Origin: Pseudomonas sp.
Lineage (GTDB): Bacteria > Pseudomonadota > Gammaproteobacteria > Pseudomonadales > Pseudomonadaceae
Reading direction: 5' to 3'
DNA length: 47,717 bases
Assembly: GCA_030603065.1 (NCBI GenBank)
Contig: JAUVYN010000018.1
Location: 1 to 47,717 of the forward strand
Made by a program: the position numbers and the translations under genes. Shown one piece after another: positions 16,468 through 24,315 of this stretch (position 1 is the stretch's first letter; each line of letters opens with the position of its first letter). The notes below the pieces were generated by a model that did not search any database, was not told the DNA's origin, and worked only from the letters and a program-made list of their open reading frames with translations.

Positions 16468-17589
16468 TTATGCCTGGCGGCGGTAGAAGGCCAGTTTGTC
16501 TTCATCAAGCTCGACGCCCAGGCCCGGGCCGGTGGGCAGGTCTACGCCGTTGTCATGGAAGTTCAGCGACTTGATCACGATGTCGTCCTTCATCAGCAAG
16601 GGGCCGAACATCTCGGTACCCCAATGCAGGGTTTCCAACGTCGACCAGGCGTGCAGCGAGGCGGCAGTACCGATAGTGCCTTCCAGCAGGGTGCCGCCAT
16701 ACAGACCAATACCCGCAGCTTGGGCAACCGCAGCCTGTTCAAGCGCACGCATGGGGCCGCCGGCCTTGGCGATCTTCATGGCGACTGCGCCAGCGAAGCC
16801 GGCAGCCACCAGAGCAAAGAGATCCTTGGCGTCTGCTACCGACTCATCGGCAAGAATGGGGATGTGAAACTTGGCAGACAGGCGCACCAGTGCTGCAAAA
16901 TCTTTCATGGGCGTAGGCTGTTCCACCAGGTCGATACCGGCTGCCTGCAACTCGGCCATGCCTCTGGTTGCGGTGGTCTCGTCCCAGGCCTGATTGACGT
17001 CGACTCGCACACTCGCGCTATTACCCACCGCAGCCTTGATAGCAGCCACGTGACGCACGTCATCCATCAGCGCACGGGAGCCGATCTTCAGCTTGAAATC
17101 GCAATGCCGTTTCTGCGCCAGGAGCGTCTGGGCTTCGTCGATATCCTTCGCCGTATCGCCACTGGCAAGCGTCCAAAGCACGGGGATATGCGTATGCAAG
17201 GCACCGCCAAGCAGATCAGACAGAGGCCGATTCAGCCGCTTGCCCAGCAGATCCAGCAGCGCCGTTTCAATGGCTGACTTGGCCAGGTTGTTTCCACGGG
17301 TAGCTTGGTTTAGCCTTACTCTCAGAGTATTGATACCATCAGCAGGCTGGTTGAGAAGCAGCGGCTTGAAATAGGTTTCAATGGTGAGCTTGACGCTTTC
17401 AGGGCTTTCGGGGCCGTAAGCCAGGCCTCCGATTGTGGTTGCCTCACCCAGGCCTTCAAGCCCGTCGGAATCCATCATGCGCACTATCACCATGGTCTGA
17501 ACCCCCATGGTTGTCATGGATAGCTTGTGCGGCCGGATAGTCGGAATATCGACCAGGATGGCTTCGATGGACTGAATGGTGGCGGACAT
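16468..17589 (-). CDS. catB: Muconate cycloisomerase CatB
   Basis: A 373-aa enolase-superfamily enzyme that lactonises cis,cis-muconate to muconolactone with Mn2+. Visible motifs are the catalytic-lysine strand FKLKIGS, metal ligands in VDVNQAW, VEQPT and LADES, and a C-terminal lid helix. The start at 17589 has GGAG five bases upstream; an ATG six codons earlier lacks a site. It is the first gene of the leftward cat-ben series and is divergent from catR, with CatR-type operators between them. Confidence 0.94.
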   Translation of the reverse strand: MSATIQSIEAILVDIPTIRPHKLSMTTMGVQTMVIVRMMDSDGLEGLGEATTIGGLAYGPESPESVKLTIETYFKPLLLNQPADGINTLRVRLNQATRGNNLAKSAIETALLDLLGKRLNRPLSDLLGGALHTHIPVLWTLASGDTAKDIDEAQTLLAQKRHCDFKLKIGSRALMDDVRHVAAIKAAVGNSASVRVDVNQAWDETTATRGMAELQAAGIDLVEQPTPMKDFAALVRLSAKFHIPILADESVADAKDLFALVAAGFAGAVAMKIAKAGGPMRALEQAAVAQAAGIGLYGGTLLEGTIGTAASLHAWSTLETLHWGTEMFGPLLMKDDIVIKSLNFHDNGVDLPTGPGLGVELDEDKLAFYRRQA

Positions 17590-17659
17590 GTGCTCTCCGA
17601 ATCGCAATTGAAAAAAAACCCGTGATTCGAACAGTACGAAGTTTCAAGATCATGAACCA

Positions 17660-17695
17660 ATACAGTTTAGGTTCGCTGCGATACCCTGGAGGTAT
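17660..17695. promoter_or_regulatory. CatR/BenM-type operator pair between catB and catR
   Basis: ATAC-N7-GTAT is present exactly at 17681-17695; this is the known high-affinity site of the LysR activators BenM and CatM. A weaker copy, ATAC-N7-GTTC, lies at 17660-17674, with centres 21 bp apart and so on the same face of the helix. This matches the recognition-plus-activation-site layout of LysR regulators. The perfect site overlaps the catR GGAGG ribosome-binding site and ends three bases before its ATG, so binding should also repress catR. The weak site lies on the catB side. Assignment to CatR is inferred from position and motif. Confidence 0.75.
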
Positions 17696-17697
17696 TG

Positions 17698-18600
17698 ATG
17701 GAGCTAAGACACCTGCGCTACTTCATGGCAGTGGCCGAGGAGCAGAACTTTACGCGGGCTGCGAAAAGACTTTTCATTGCCCAGCCACCCCTGACCCGGG
17801 CGATCAAGCAGCTTGAAGAAGAAATTGGCGTCGAGTTGTTCGTGCGTAAGCCTCGCGGCCTTGAACTCACCACCGGTGGAAAATACTTCCTGGAACAGGC
17901 ACGCCAGATCCTCGACAAGGTAGCGGCGACCATCAACGACACCCGGCGCATTGCACAACACCGGAAAACAGTCTTCTCCATCGGTTTCGTGCCCTCGGTG
18001 TTCTACGGTCAGCTGCCTTCCATGGTTCGCCGGCTGCGGCAGAACAAAAACCTCGAGATCGTCCTGCATGAGCTGAAGACCCGCGAGCAGGTGGACGCAC
18101 TCAAGGCGGGGAAAATCGATATCGGTTTTGGCCGTATCCGTATCGAAGACCCGGACGTTGATCAGGAGCTGCTATTCGACGAGCCCATCATTGCGGCCAT
18201 ACCATCGGGTAGTAAGCTGGCTAGCCACCGCCCTTCCATGAAGGAGCTATCGGCCTGGCCGATGATTACCTTCCCCTCCGGCCCCGGCCCCAATTTCTCC
18301 GATCTTACGCAGGGTCTGTTCCATCGCCGCGGCCTGCGCGTCAATGTTATCCAGCAGGTAAACGATGTGCAGACCGCGCTATCGCTGGTTGCCTCGGACA
18401 TGGGTTTCACCCTGGTACCCGAGCAGGTCCGGCGGCTTCAGCGTGAAGGCGTAGAGTACATGCCACTGGCGGATGAAAACATCAGTGTGCCGGTCATCGC
18501 CTCCCGGCGACGCGGAGAAAATCCCAATGCGGTCATGCGCCTGGCCAACACCATTCTGGATGGGCTGGTTGAAAATCGACTGACCGGGCGCTACCCCTGA
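17698..18600 (+). CDS. catR: LysR-type activator CatR (CatM/BenM-like)
   Basis: A 300-aa LysR regulator. MELRHLRYFMAVAEEQNFTR and LFIAQPPLTRAIKQLEEEIG form the helix-turn-helix, and FSIGFVPSVFYGQLP opens the effector domain. The APPLTRQI-like recognition helix and overall sequence are of the CatR/BenM/CatM type, which bind cis,cis-muconate and activate cat genes. The ATG at 17698 has GGAGG five bases upstream; the TTG just before it is not needed. It is divergent from catB. Since the ben genes follow the cat genes without a break, it may control both. Its end meets pcaR head-on. Confidence 0.92.
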   Translation: MELRHLRYFMAVAEEQNFTRAAKRLFIAQPPLTRAIKQLEEEIGVELFVRKPRGLELTTGGKYFLEQARQILDKVAATINDTRRIAQHRKTVFSIGFVPSVFYGQLPSMVRRLRQNKNLEIVLHELKTREQVDALKAGKIDIGFGRIRIEDPDVDQELLFDEPIIAAIPSGSKLASHRPSMKELSAWPMITFPSGPGPNFSDLTQGLFHRRGLRVNVIQQVNDVQTALSLVASDMGFTLVPEQVRRLQREGVEYMPLADENISVPVIASRRRGENPNAVMRLANTILDGLVENRLTGRYP

Positions 18601-18602
18601 AC

Positions 18603-18616
18603 GCCCGACATCGGGC
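18603..18616. terminator. Short hairpin between convergent catR and pcaR
   Basis: GCCCGA-CA-TCGGGC is a perfect 6-bp inverted repeat in the 22-base gap between the two convergent genes. It has no T-run on either side, so it is at best a weak two-way terminator. The two-base loop is tight, so the top pair would open in RNA. Confidence 0.3.
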
Positions 18617-18622
18617 CATGGT

Positions 18623-19405
18623 TCATGACCGAGCTGTCTGCCTGATCGACTCTGCCGCCTGCTGAAGACGAGGAAGGTACGATCCCTTTAGCGTTTCCAT
18701 GCTCACCCGGGCCGCGTTGGTACTGATATTGATGGCGCCGAGCAACTGCCCGCTCCCTGCGAAGACCGGCACCGCCACGGAGCGCAAGCCGGAGTCCAGT
18801 TCCTGATCAACGATGGCATATCCATTTTTGCGCGCCTTGTCGACTTCATCCTTGAGCGCGAGGCGGCTGGTGACAGAGGAGGCCGTGAATGCTTGCAGCT
18901 GGACCCGATCCAGAAACGCCTCGAGATCCGCGTCAGGCAATTGCCCGAGCAGCACCCGCCCCATGGAAGTGTAGGCCGCCGGCAGCCGGGTCCCCACTGA
19001 CAGTGTGATCGCCATCAGGCGATGTCGCGCGGAGGACCGCACCACATAAACGACATCGTCCCCGTCCAGCACGGCCAGCGAGGCGGATTCCCCCAGCTCA
19101 TCGGTTAGTTCCTCGAGATATTGCTGAACCACTGCACGGTACTGGTTGGAAGACTGATAGGCGTAGCCCAGTTGCAGCACTCTGGGCGTCAACTCGAAAT
19201 AACGCCCGCTGCGTCTCACAAAGCCCAGCGCGTGCAGGGTAAGCAGAAATCGTCTTGCCTTGGCCCTGTCCATTTGGGTTCGAGCAGCGACTTCGCTCAA
19301 CGTCATTCTCGGATGCTCGCCATCGAATGCCTGCAGCACATCCAGTCCGGAGGCGAGAGCAGCCACATAGTCTCGATCCCCCGGTTTCAACACCTGATCT
19401 TCCAT
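18623..19405 (-). CDS. pcaR: IclR-family regulator PcaR of the 3-oxoadipate branch
   Basis: A 260-aa IclR-type protein: winged helix-turn-helix at about 25-80 (MTLSEVAARTQMDRAKARRF), then the effector-binding domain with TRLPAAYTSMGRVLLGQLPD and a C-terminal GSGQLLGAINIST. It closely resembles PcaR/PcaU proteins that respond to 3-oxoadipate and control pca genes. Two perfect GTTCG-N5-CGAAC palindromes lie in the 180-base gap before catI, one near its own start, which fits regulation of itself and the divergent catIJ-pcaFD operon. Naming rests on sequence type and context. Confidence 0.88.
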   Translation of the reverse strand: MEDQVLKPGDRDYVAALASGLDVLQAFDGEHPRMTLSEVAARTQMDRAKARRFLLTLHALGFVRRSGRYFELTPRVLQLGYAYQSSNQYRAVVQQYLEELTDELGESASLAVLDGDDVVYVVRSSARHRLMAITLSVGTRLPAAYTSMGRVLLGQLPDADLEAFLDRVQLQAFTASSVTSRLALKDEVDKARKNGYAIVDQELDSGLRSVAVPVFAGSGQLLGAINISTNAARVSMETLKGSYLPRLQQAAESIRQTARS

Positions 19406-19449
19406 CTAACCCTCACGCTGACATTAGTGCGACGCCACATGCTAACACT

Positions 19450-19464
19450 GTTCGCTCTCCGAAC
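19450..19464. promoter_or_regulatory. Perfect IclR/PcaR-type palindrome on the pcaR side
   Basis: GTTCGCTCTCCGAAC is a perfect GTTCG-N5-CGAAC inverted repeat 45 bases before the pcaR start. IclR-family regulators of the 3-oxoadipate pathway bind 15-bp sites of this type. It is exactly 100 bp from the matching palindrome at 19550, so the two may be bridged or serve opposite promoters. Confidence 0.7.
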
Positions 19465-19530
19465 ATCTGTGCCGCTCAGCCCTTCGCTGGTTAATTGCAC
19501 TTGACGCCGGTAAAAAAACCCCTTCATCAT

Positions 19531-19564
19531 GTTCGCATATTAAACATTAGTTCGTCATACGAAC
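19531..19564. promoter_or_regulatory. PcaR-type operator pair upstream of catI
   Basis: GTTCGTCATACGAAC at 19550-19564 is a perfect GTTCG-N5-CGAAC palindrome ending 21 bases before the catI ATG. A degenerate copy, GTTCGCATATTAAAC, lies at 19531-19545, leaving four bases between them. Two adjacent copies fit dimer-of-dimers binding known for IclR proteins. The nearest promoter candidate, TTGACG at 19501-19506, lies upstream, but I could not identify its -10 securely. Confidence 0.7.
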
Positions 19565-19585
19565 TATAAAAATGGAGATACGGTT

Positions 19586-20404
19586 ATGGCTGAATTTCTT
19601 TCCCTCCAGGAAGCCGTGAGCCGCCACATCAAAAATGGCGACACGGTTTGCATGGAAGGCTTTACCCACCTGATTCCCTTCGCTGCTGGTCATGAAGTTA
19701 TTCGACAGGAAATACGGGACCTGACGCTGGTGCGCATGACGCCGGATCTGATCTACGACCAGATGATCGGCGCGGGCTGCGCCAAGAAACTGATCTTTTC
19801 CTGGGGTGGAAACCCCGGCGTCGGGTCCCTGCATCGCCTGCGCGACGCCGTGGAAAAAGGCTGGCCGAGCAAGCTGGAAATTCTGGAGCACAGTCATGCC
19901 GCCATGGCATGCGCCTACGAGGCAGGCGCAGCGGGACTCCCGCTTGCGGTTCTTCGAGGATATGTGGGCAGTGACCTGCCGAAGGTCAATGATCAGATCA
20001 AATTCATCGAATGCCCCTTTACCGGTGAACGACTGGCGGCCGTGCCCTCAATACGACCGGACGTAGCGGTCGTTCACGCACAACGTGCCGACCGCAAGGG
20101 CAACGTGCTGATTGAAGGCATTGTCGGCATCCAGAAAGAAGCCGTACTCGCGGCCAAGCGCAGCATCGTCACCGTCGAAGAGGTGGTGGACGACCTCAAT
20201 GCTGGCGTTAACGCCTGCGTCCTGCCGTCCTGGGCCATCAGCGCGGTCGTGGTAGCGCCGCGGGGCGCCTCCCCCTCCTATGCCCTGGGTTACTACGACC
20301 GTAACAACGCCTTTTACAAGGAGTGGGACGGCATTGCCCGAGACCGGGAGGCGTTTCAAAGCTGGTTGAAAGACAACGTATTCAATAAAGGAGCTGCGCA
20401 ATGA
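19586..20404 (+). CDS. catI: 3-oxoadipate CoA-transferase subunit A (CatI/PcaI)
   Basis: A 272-aa alpha subunit that, with CatJ, moves CoA from succinyl-CoA to 3-oxoadipate. VCMEGFTHLIPFAAGHE is the class I glycine-rich region, and FSWGGNPGVGSLHRLR and RADRKGNVLIEG match the longer CatI type rather than the shorter PcaI of P. putida (about 230 aa). GGAG lies eight bases before the ATG. It is first of a rightward operon and its stop overlaps catJ by four bases. Confidence 0.9.
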   Translation: MAEFLSLQEAVSRHIKNGDTVCMEGFTHLIPFAAGHEVIRQEIRDLTLVRMTPDLIYDQMIGAGCAKKLIFSWGGNPGVGSLHRLRDAVEKGWPSKLEILEHSHAAMACAYEAGAAGLPLAVLRGYVGSDLPKVNDQIKFIECPFTGERLAAVPSIRPDVAVVHAQRADRKGNVLIEGIVGIQKEAVLAAKRSIVTVEEVVDDLNAGVNACVLPSWAISAVVVAPRGASPSYALGYYDRNNAFYKEWDGIARDREAFQSWLKDNVFNKGAAQ

Positions 20405-21177
20405 GCCTGGATTACACCTCCGCCGAAATGATGAGCGTTACTGCCGCTCGGGCATTGACCAACGACATGACCTGCTTCGTCGGTATCGGCGTGCCTAGCG
20501 AGGCTGCAAACCTCGCGCGTCTCACTCATGCGCCAGATGTCACGCTGATCTACGAATCGGGCACCCTGCAGACCAAACCCGACGTACTGCCGCTATCCAT
20601 TGGTGATGGCGAACTCTGTGAGTCGGCGTTGACCACCGTTTCCGTACCGGAAATGTTCCGGTACTGGCTGCAAGGAGGACATGTCAGTGTCGGCTTTCTA
20701 GGCACTGCCCAGCTGGATCGCTACGCCAACATCAATACGACCCTGATCGGCGATTACCTCTCGCCGCAGGTGCGCCTGCCGGGCGGCGGCGGGGCGCCAG
20801 AAATTGGCACCAATGCAAAAGAAGTGTTCATCACCGTCAAGCAATCCAAGCGCACCTTTGTCAAAGACGTTGATTTCATCACTACCGTTGGATTTGGTCG
20901 GGACGGCAAGGCGCGGGATAACGTGCCCAACATCGGCCGCGGGCCAACAGTTGTGATCACCGATCTCTGCATTCTCAAGCCCGATCCTGAAACCAAGGAA
21001 CTGGTCGTGACCTCACTGCACCCCAACGTGACGCGCGAGCAGGTAATCGACGCCACCGGTTGGGAGATTCGCTTTGCAGAGCAACTGGAAACCACCCCCG
21101 CGCCATCAGAGAAAGAGCTTCAAGTCCTGCGCGACCTCAAGTCCCGCACCGACGCCCATCACGCGGCACAAGAGTGA
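20401..21177 (+). CDS. catJ: 3-oxoadipate CoA-transferase subunit B (CatJ/PcaJ)
   Basis: A 258-aa beta subunit carrying the glutamate that forms the enzyme-CoA thioester, in the [12 protein letters not shown] segment. The oxyanion region is [11 protein letters not shown]. It is longer than the P. putida PcaJ (about 213 aa), as is the CatJ type. AAAGGAG precedes the ATG, which overlaps the catI stop (ATGA). pcaF begins eight bases after its stop. Confidence 0.9.
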   Translation: MSLDYTSAEMMSVTAARALTNDMTCFVGIGVPSEAANLARLTHAPDVTLIYESGTLQTKPDVLPLSIGDGELCESALTTVSVPEMFRYWLQGGHVSVGFLGTAQLDRYANINTTLIGDYLSPQVRLPGGGGAPEIGTNAKEVFITVKQSKRTFVKDVDFITTVGFGRDGKARDNVPNIGRGPTVVITDLCILKPDPETKELVVTSLHPNVTREQVIDATGWEIRFAEQLETTPAPSEKELQVLRDLKSRTDAHHAAQE

Positions 21178-21185
21178 GGCCGACC

Positions 21186-22388
21186 ATGAACGATGTTTAT
21201 CTATGTCATCCCCGCCGCTCAGCTATCGGACGCTTTGGCGGCGCCTTGGGTGGCATTCGCCCGGATGACCTGGCGGCCCAGATATTCCGTGCAGTGCTGG
21301 AGCTGGCGCCCGACCTGGATCCTGCCGCCATCGACGAGGTGGTAATGGGCTGTGCAAATCAGGCTGGAGAGGACAACCGCAATGTGGCGCGCATGTCCGC
21401 CCTGCTCGCGGGGCTGCCAACCTCCGTACCTGGCACAACCATCAACCGGCTCTGCGGTTCTGGCATGGATGCGGTGGGCACCGCCTTTCGTGCGATCCGC
21501 GCTGGCGAAATGGATCTGGTCCTGGCGGGCGGGGTGGAATCCATGTCACGGGCGCCTTATGTCATGGGCAAGGCGGACACCCCCTTCTCACGCGGCCAGC
21601 ACATCGAAGACACGACCATCGGCTGGCGCTTCGTGAACCCACTCATGAAAGCGCAATACGGCATAGATTCCATGCCCGAAACAGCCGAAAACGTCGCCGA
21701 GGCATTCGGCATATCGAGGGCAGACCAGGACCTTTTCGCCCTGGCGTCCCAACAGAAAGCGGCCAGGGCTCAGCAGGCAGGCATATTTGCCGAGGAGATC
21801 GCGCCGATAAATATTCCTCAGCGCAAACAGGCGCCGGTGATTTTCGACACCGACGAGCATCCGCGTAGCACCACCATCGAAAAGCTGGCGTCACTGCCTG
21901 CGCCGTTTCGCAGCGGTGGAAGCGTGACTGCCGGCAATGCGTCCGGGGTGAACGACGGAGCAGCTGCCATGCTGGTCGCCAGCGAAGCTGCGGTGAAACA
22001 GCACGGGCTCAAGCCCATAGCGCGTATTCTGGGCATGGCTACAGCGGGCGTGGAGCCAAGAATCATGGGCATTGGCCCCGTGCCTGCGGTTCGCAAGCTG
22101 CTGGAAAAACAGGACGTCAACTTGGCCGACATTGATGTAATAGAGTTGAACGAAGCCTTCGCAGCACAGGGCCTGGCCGTTCTGCGAGAACTTGGCATTG
22201 CCGACGATGATCCGCGGGTGAACCCCAATGGTGGTGGAATCGCTTTGGGCCACCCGCTGGGGATGTCAGGCGCTAGGCTGCTGCTGACTGCGGCCCAGCA
22301 GCTCCAGCGCACCGGCGGCCGGTACGCCCTGTGTACCATGTGCATCGGCGTAGGCCAGGGCATTGCAACACTCATCGAACGGGTCTGA
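21186..22388 (+). CDS. pcaF: 3-oxoadipyl-CoA thiolase PcaF
   Basis: A 400-aa thiolase splitting 3-oxoadipyl-CoA into succinyl-CoA and acetyl-CoA, the last step of the pathway. Catalytic Cys90 lies in [14 protein letters not shown], the active-site loops are NEAFAAQ and [16 protein letters not shown], and the second cysteine is in [10 protein letters not shown]. The frame is open upstream inside catJ, but the ATG at 21186 has GAGG six bases before it and gives the exact family length. Confidence 0.95.
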   Translation: MNDVYLCHPRRSAIGRFGGALGGIRPDDLAAQIFRAVLELAPDLDPAAIDEVVMGCANQAGEDNRNVARMSALLAGLPTSVPGTTINRLCGSGMDAVGTAFRAIRAGEMDLVLAGGVESMSRAPYVMGKADTPFSRGQHIEDTTIGWRFVNPLMKAQYGIDSMPETAENVAEAFGISRADQDLFALASQQKAARAQQAGIFAEEIAPINIPQRKQAPVIFDTDEHPRSTTIEKLASLPAPFRSGGSVTAGNASGVNDGAAAMLVASEAAVKQHGLKPIARILGMATAGVEPRIMGIGPVPAVRKLLEKQDVNLADIDVIELNEAFAAQGLAVLRELGIADDDPRVNPNGGGIALGHPLGMSGARLLLTAAQQLQRTGGRYALCTMCIGVGQGIATLIERV

Positions 22389-22402
22389 GGACAGGAGATC
22401 AC

Positions 22403-23191
22403 ATGGCATTTCTACATCATAAGGGCCGAGTAATCTATTATCGCTTGCTGGGCGACAACGCTAAGCCATTGCTGATACTGGCTCATGCGCTGGGCATGAC
22501 CCAGGGGGCATGGGACGACACGCTGCCAGCGCTGCTCGAGCGGTTTCGTGTCTTGACCTGGGATCTGCCCGGCCACGGCGCAAGTGCCGCCTGGCCGGAA
22601 GGATCCGACGAGATTACGCCGGAGGATCTGGCGGCAGAGGCGCTGGCGCTGGCAGACCTGGCCGGGGCAGATACCTTCCGTTTCGTGGGCACATCCATCG
22701 GTGGCGTAGTGGGCCAGCAATTGCTTGCATACCACCATAAGAGGTTGGTCTCAGCGGTTCTGACCAATACCGGGGCGGTCATTGGCACCCGAGACAGATG
22801 GGAAACACGGTCCGCCGATGTATTGCAGAAAGGGCTAGAAGTCATGTCTGAAGCAATCGTACCGCGCTGGTTCGGCCCGGAAAGCTGTCGACAGCAACCC
22901 GCCTTAGTAGAAGGCTGGGCCGGGATCATGGGCCGTGGCGATGCGCGCAGCTACGCCTTGTTGTGTGAGATGTTGGGTACCTGCAATTACAGCGAAAAAC
23001 TGAAGCAGCTCAGTACCCCCCTGTTGCTGGTCGGCGGCAGCGACGACGTGGCCACTCCCCCGGCGTCCCTGCAAACCCTTGCGCAGGTCAGTGGCGCAGC
23101 CGCGCCAATCATCCTCGAACAGATCGGCCACGTTCCCTCTGTCGAGTGCCCGGCCAGGCTCAGCCAGATATTGATCGATTACCTGAGCTGA
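22403..23191 (+). CDS. pcaD: 3-oxoadipate enol-lactonase PcaD
   Basis: A 262-aa alpha/beta hydrolase that opens 3-oxoadipate enol-lactone, the meeting point of the catechol and protocatechuate branches. Nucleophile Ser98 is in VGTSIGGVVG, the acid Asp in GGSDDVATPP, and His243 in IGHVPSVE. GGAG lies just before the ATG. It is the last gene of the catI-catJ-pcaF-pcaD operon and supplies the step between CatC and CatIJ. Confidence 0.93.
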   Translation: MAFLHHKGRVIYYRLLGDNAKPLLILAHALGMTQGAWDDTLPALLERFRVLTWDLPGHGASAAWPEGSDEITPEDLAAEALALADLAGADTFRFVGTSIGGVVGQQLLAYHHKRLVSAVLTNTGAVIGTRDRWETRSADVLQKGLEVMSEAIVPRWFGPESCRQQPALVEGWAGIMGRGDARSYALLCEMLGTCNYSEKLKQLSTPLLLVGGSDDVATPPASLQTLAQVSGAAAPIILEQIGHVPSVECPARLSQILIDYLS

Positions 23192-23323
23192 ACGGTCTGG
23201 AGCCAGGTCTGCTCACAGCAGGCCAGGCTTCTCCCTTATGGCTGTGGTTCTGCCGAGTTTGGATAAACCTGTGCGTCCTGCGGATAGACCTGCTCCGCTG
23301 AACCTCGTAGCTTTTCTCAGACT

Positions 23324-24286
23324 ATGCATTCGCCCGCGATGGAAAAGGCCATGATCAGCAACCACACCGACAGACCAGAAACGTCTATCATCGAACCTTC
23401 CAAAGCGTGGATCTACGGAGCGCTGATGCTGATGATGCTCTGCTCTGGTCTGCAAATTTTCCTTTCTACCGACAAGATGTCGTTGATCGTCTCAACCATA
23501 TCGATTGGGCTAGCCGCTGCCGCCTTCTCCTTTTGCGTTAGGTTGAAACCGACCACTCGTAAAGTTCACGAACAAACGCAATTACCGTTCCCCGAGCCTG
23601 TTACTCCACCTTTGCCAGAAGAGCAGCCCGAGATCCTTTCGCCTGCCGCAGACTGGCCAGACGCTCTGGCCAGCCGACACCTGGACGACTTACGACGTAA
23701 CGTGGAGGTGGTGCTGAATGAAATGACCGAAGCCGGCGAGTTGGCCAAAGCTTCAGGTGTCAAGGTCGCCCGAAGTGCCAGCTGCATCTCCGACGCAGAG
23801 ATATCCATTCGGGATTTGTCCGAGTTCATGAAGCGTGTTGACGGGATATTTGTTCAGCTGGGCACGCAATCAGGGCAAATCGGGAGCATTGTGAGCGACA
23901 TTCAGGATATTGCAAAACAGACCAACTTATTGGCATTAAATGCTTCAATCGAGGCCGCCCGAGCCGGTGATTATGGCCGAGGCTTTGCAGTCGTAGCGGA
24001 TGAAGTCCGCCGTCTGGCGATACGTGCCAATGAATCCAGCACCGGTATTGGCACCATTGCAAAGAACCTCAAAGTCACCTCAATCGAAGCAGGGCAAGGC
24101 ATGCTGCAAATACGAGAGTCGTGTAACCGCTGCTTGGACCAGTCCGGTGAGGCCTTGCACGCAATGAATGAAATCAAAGTCGGGGCGATTGCGCGCATGG
24201 AAGTCGTAAAAGGAATCACCGACAGGTTACAGGTACAGCGCGAGCTTGCCCGACAACTCCAGACCGATCTGAGCAGAGAGACATAA
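23324..24286 (+). CDS. Short methyl-accepting chemotaxis protein lacking a sensor domain
   Basis: A 320-aa protein with two closely spaced membrane helices (about 28-48 and 52-74), so almost no periplasmic loop. A proline-rich linker follows, then a signalling domain with the CheA/CheW-contacting hairpin: [20 protein letters not shown] then [18 protein letters not shown]. The absence of a ligand-binding domain means it cannot sense an external compound directly as PcaY-type receptors do. It may read an internal or membrane signal, or assist another receptor. It follows pcaD by about 130 bases. The ATG at 23324 has a weak site; a later ATG at 23351 region is possible. Confidence 0.8.
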   Translation: MHSPAMEKAMISNHTDRPETSIIEPSKAWIYGALMLMMLCSGLQIFLSTDKMSLIVSTISIGLAAAAFSFCVRLKPTTRKVHEQTQLPFPEPVTPPLPEEQPEILSPAADWPDALASRHLDDLRRNVEVVLNEMTEAGELAKASGVKVARSASCISDAEISIRDLSEFMKRVDGIFVQLGTQSGQIGSIVSDIQDIAKQTNLLALNASIEAARAGDYGRGFAVVADEVRRLAIRANESSTGIGTIAKNLKVTSIEAGQGMLQIRESCNRCLDQSGEALHAMNEIKVGAIARMEVVKGITDRLQVQRELARQLQTDLSRET

Positions 24287-24315
24287 AAGCCAGCTGACTG
24301 AACACCTGTACGACA

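Noticed and set aside
16117-17277. Plus-strand frame of 386 codons opposite catB and catC
   Set aside because: It crosses two well-defined genes and their gap on the other strand, with no domain and low-complexity composition.
21060-21185. Longer PcaF starting inside catJ
   Set aside because: The extra 42 codons overlap catJ in another frame and do not resemble thiolases; the start at 21186 gives the normal 400 residues.
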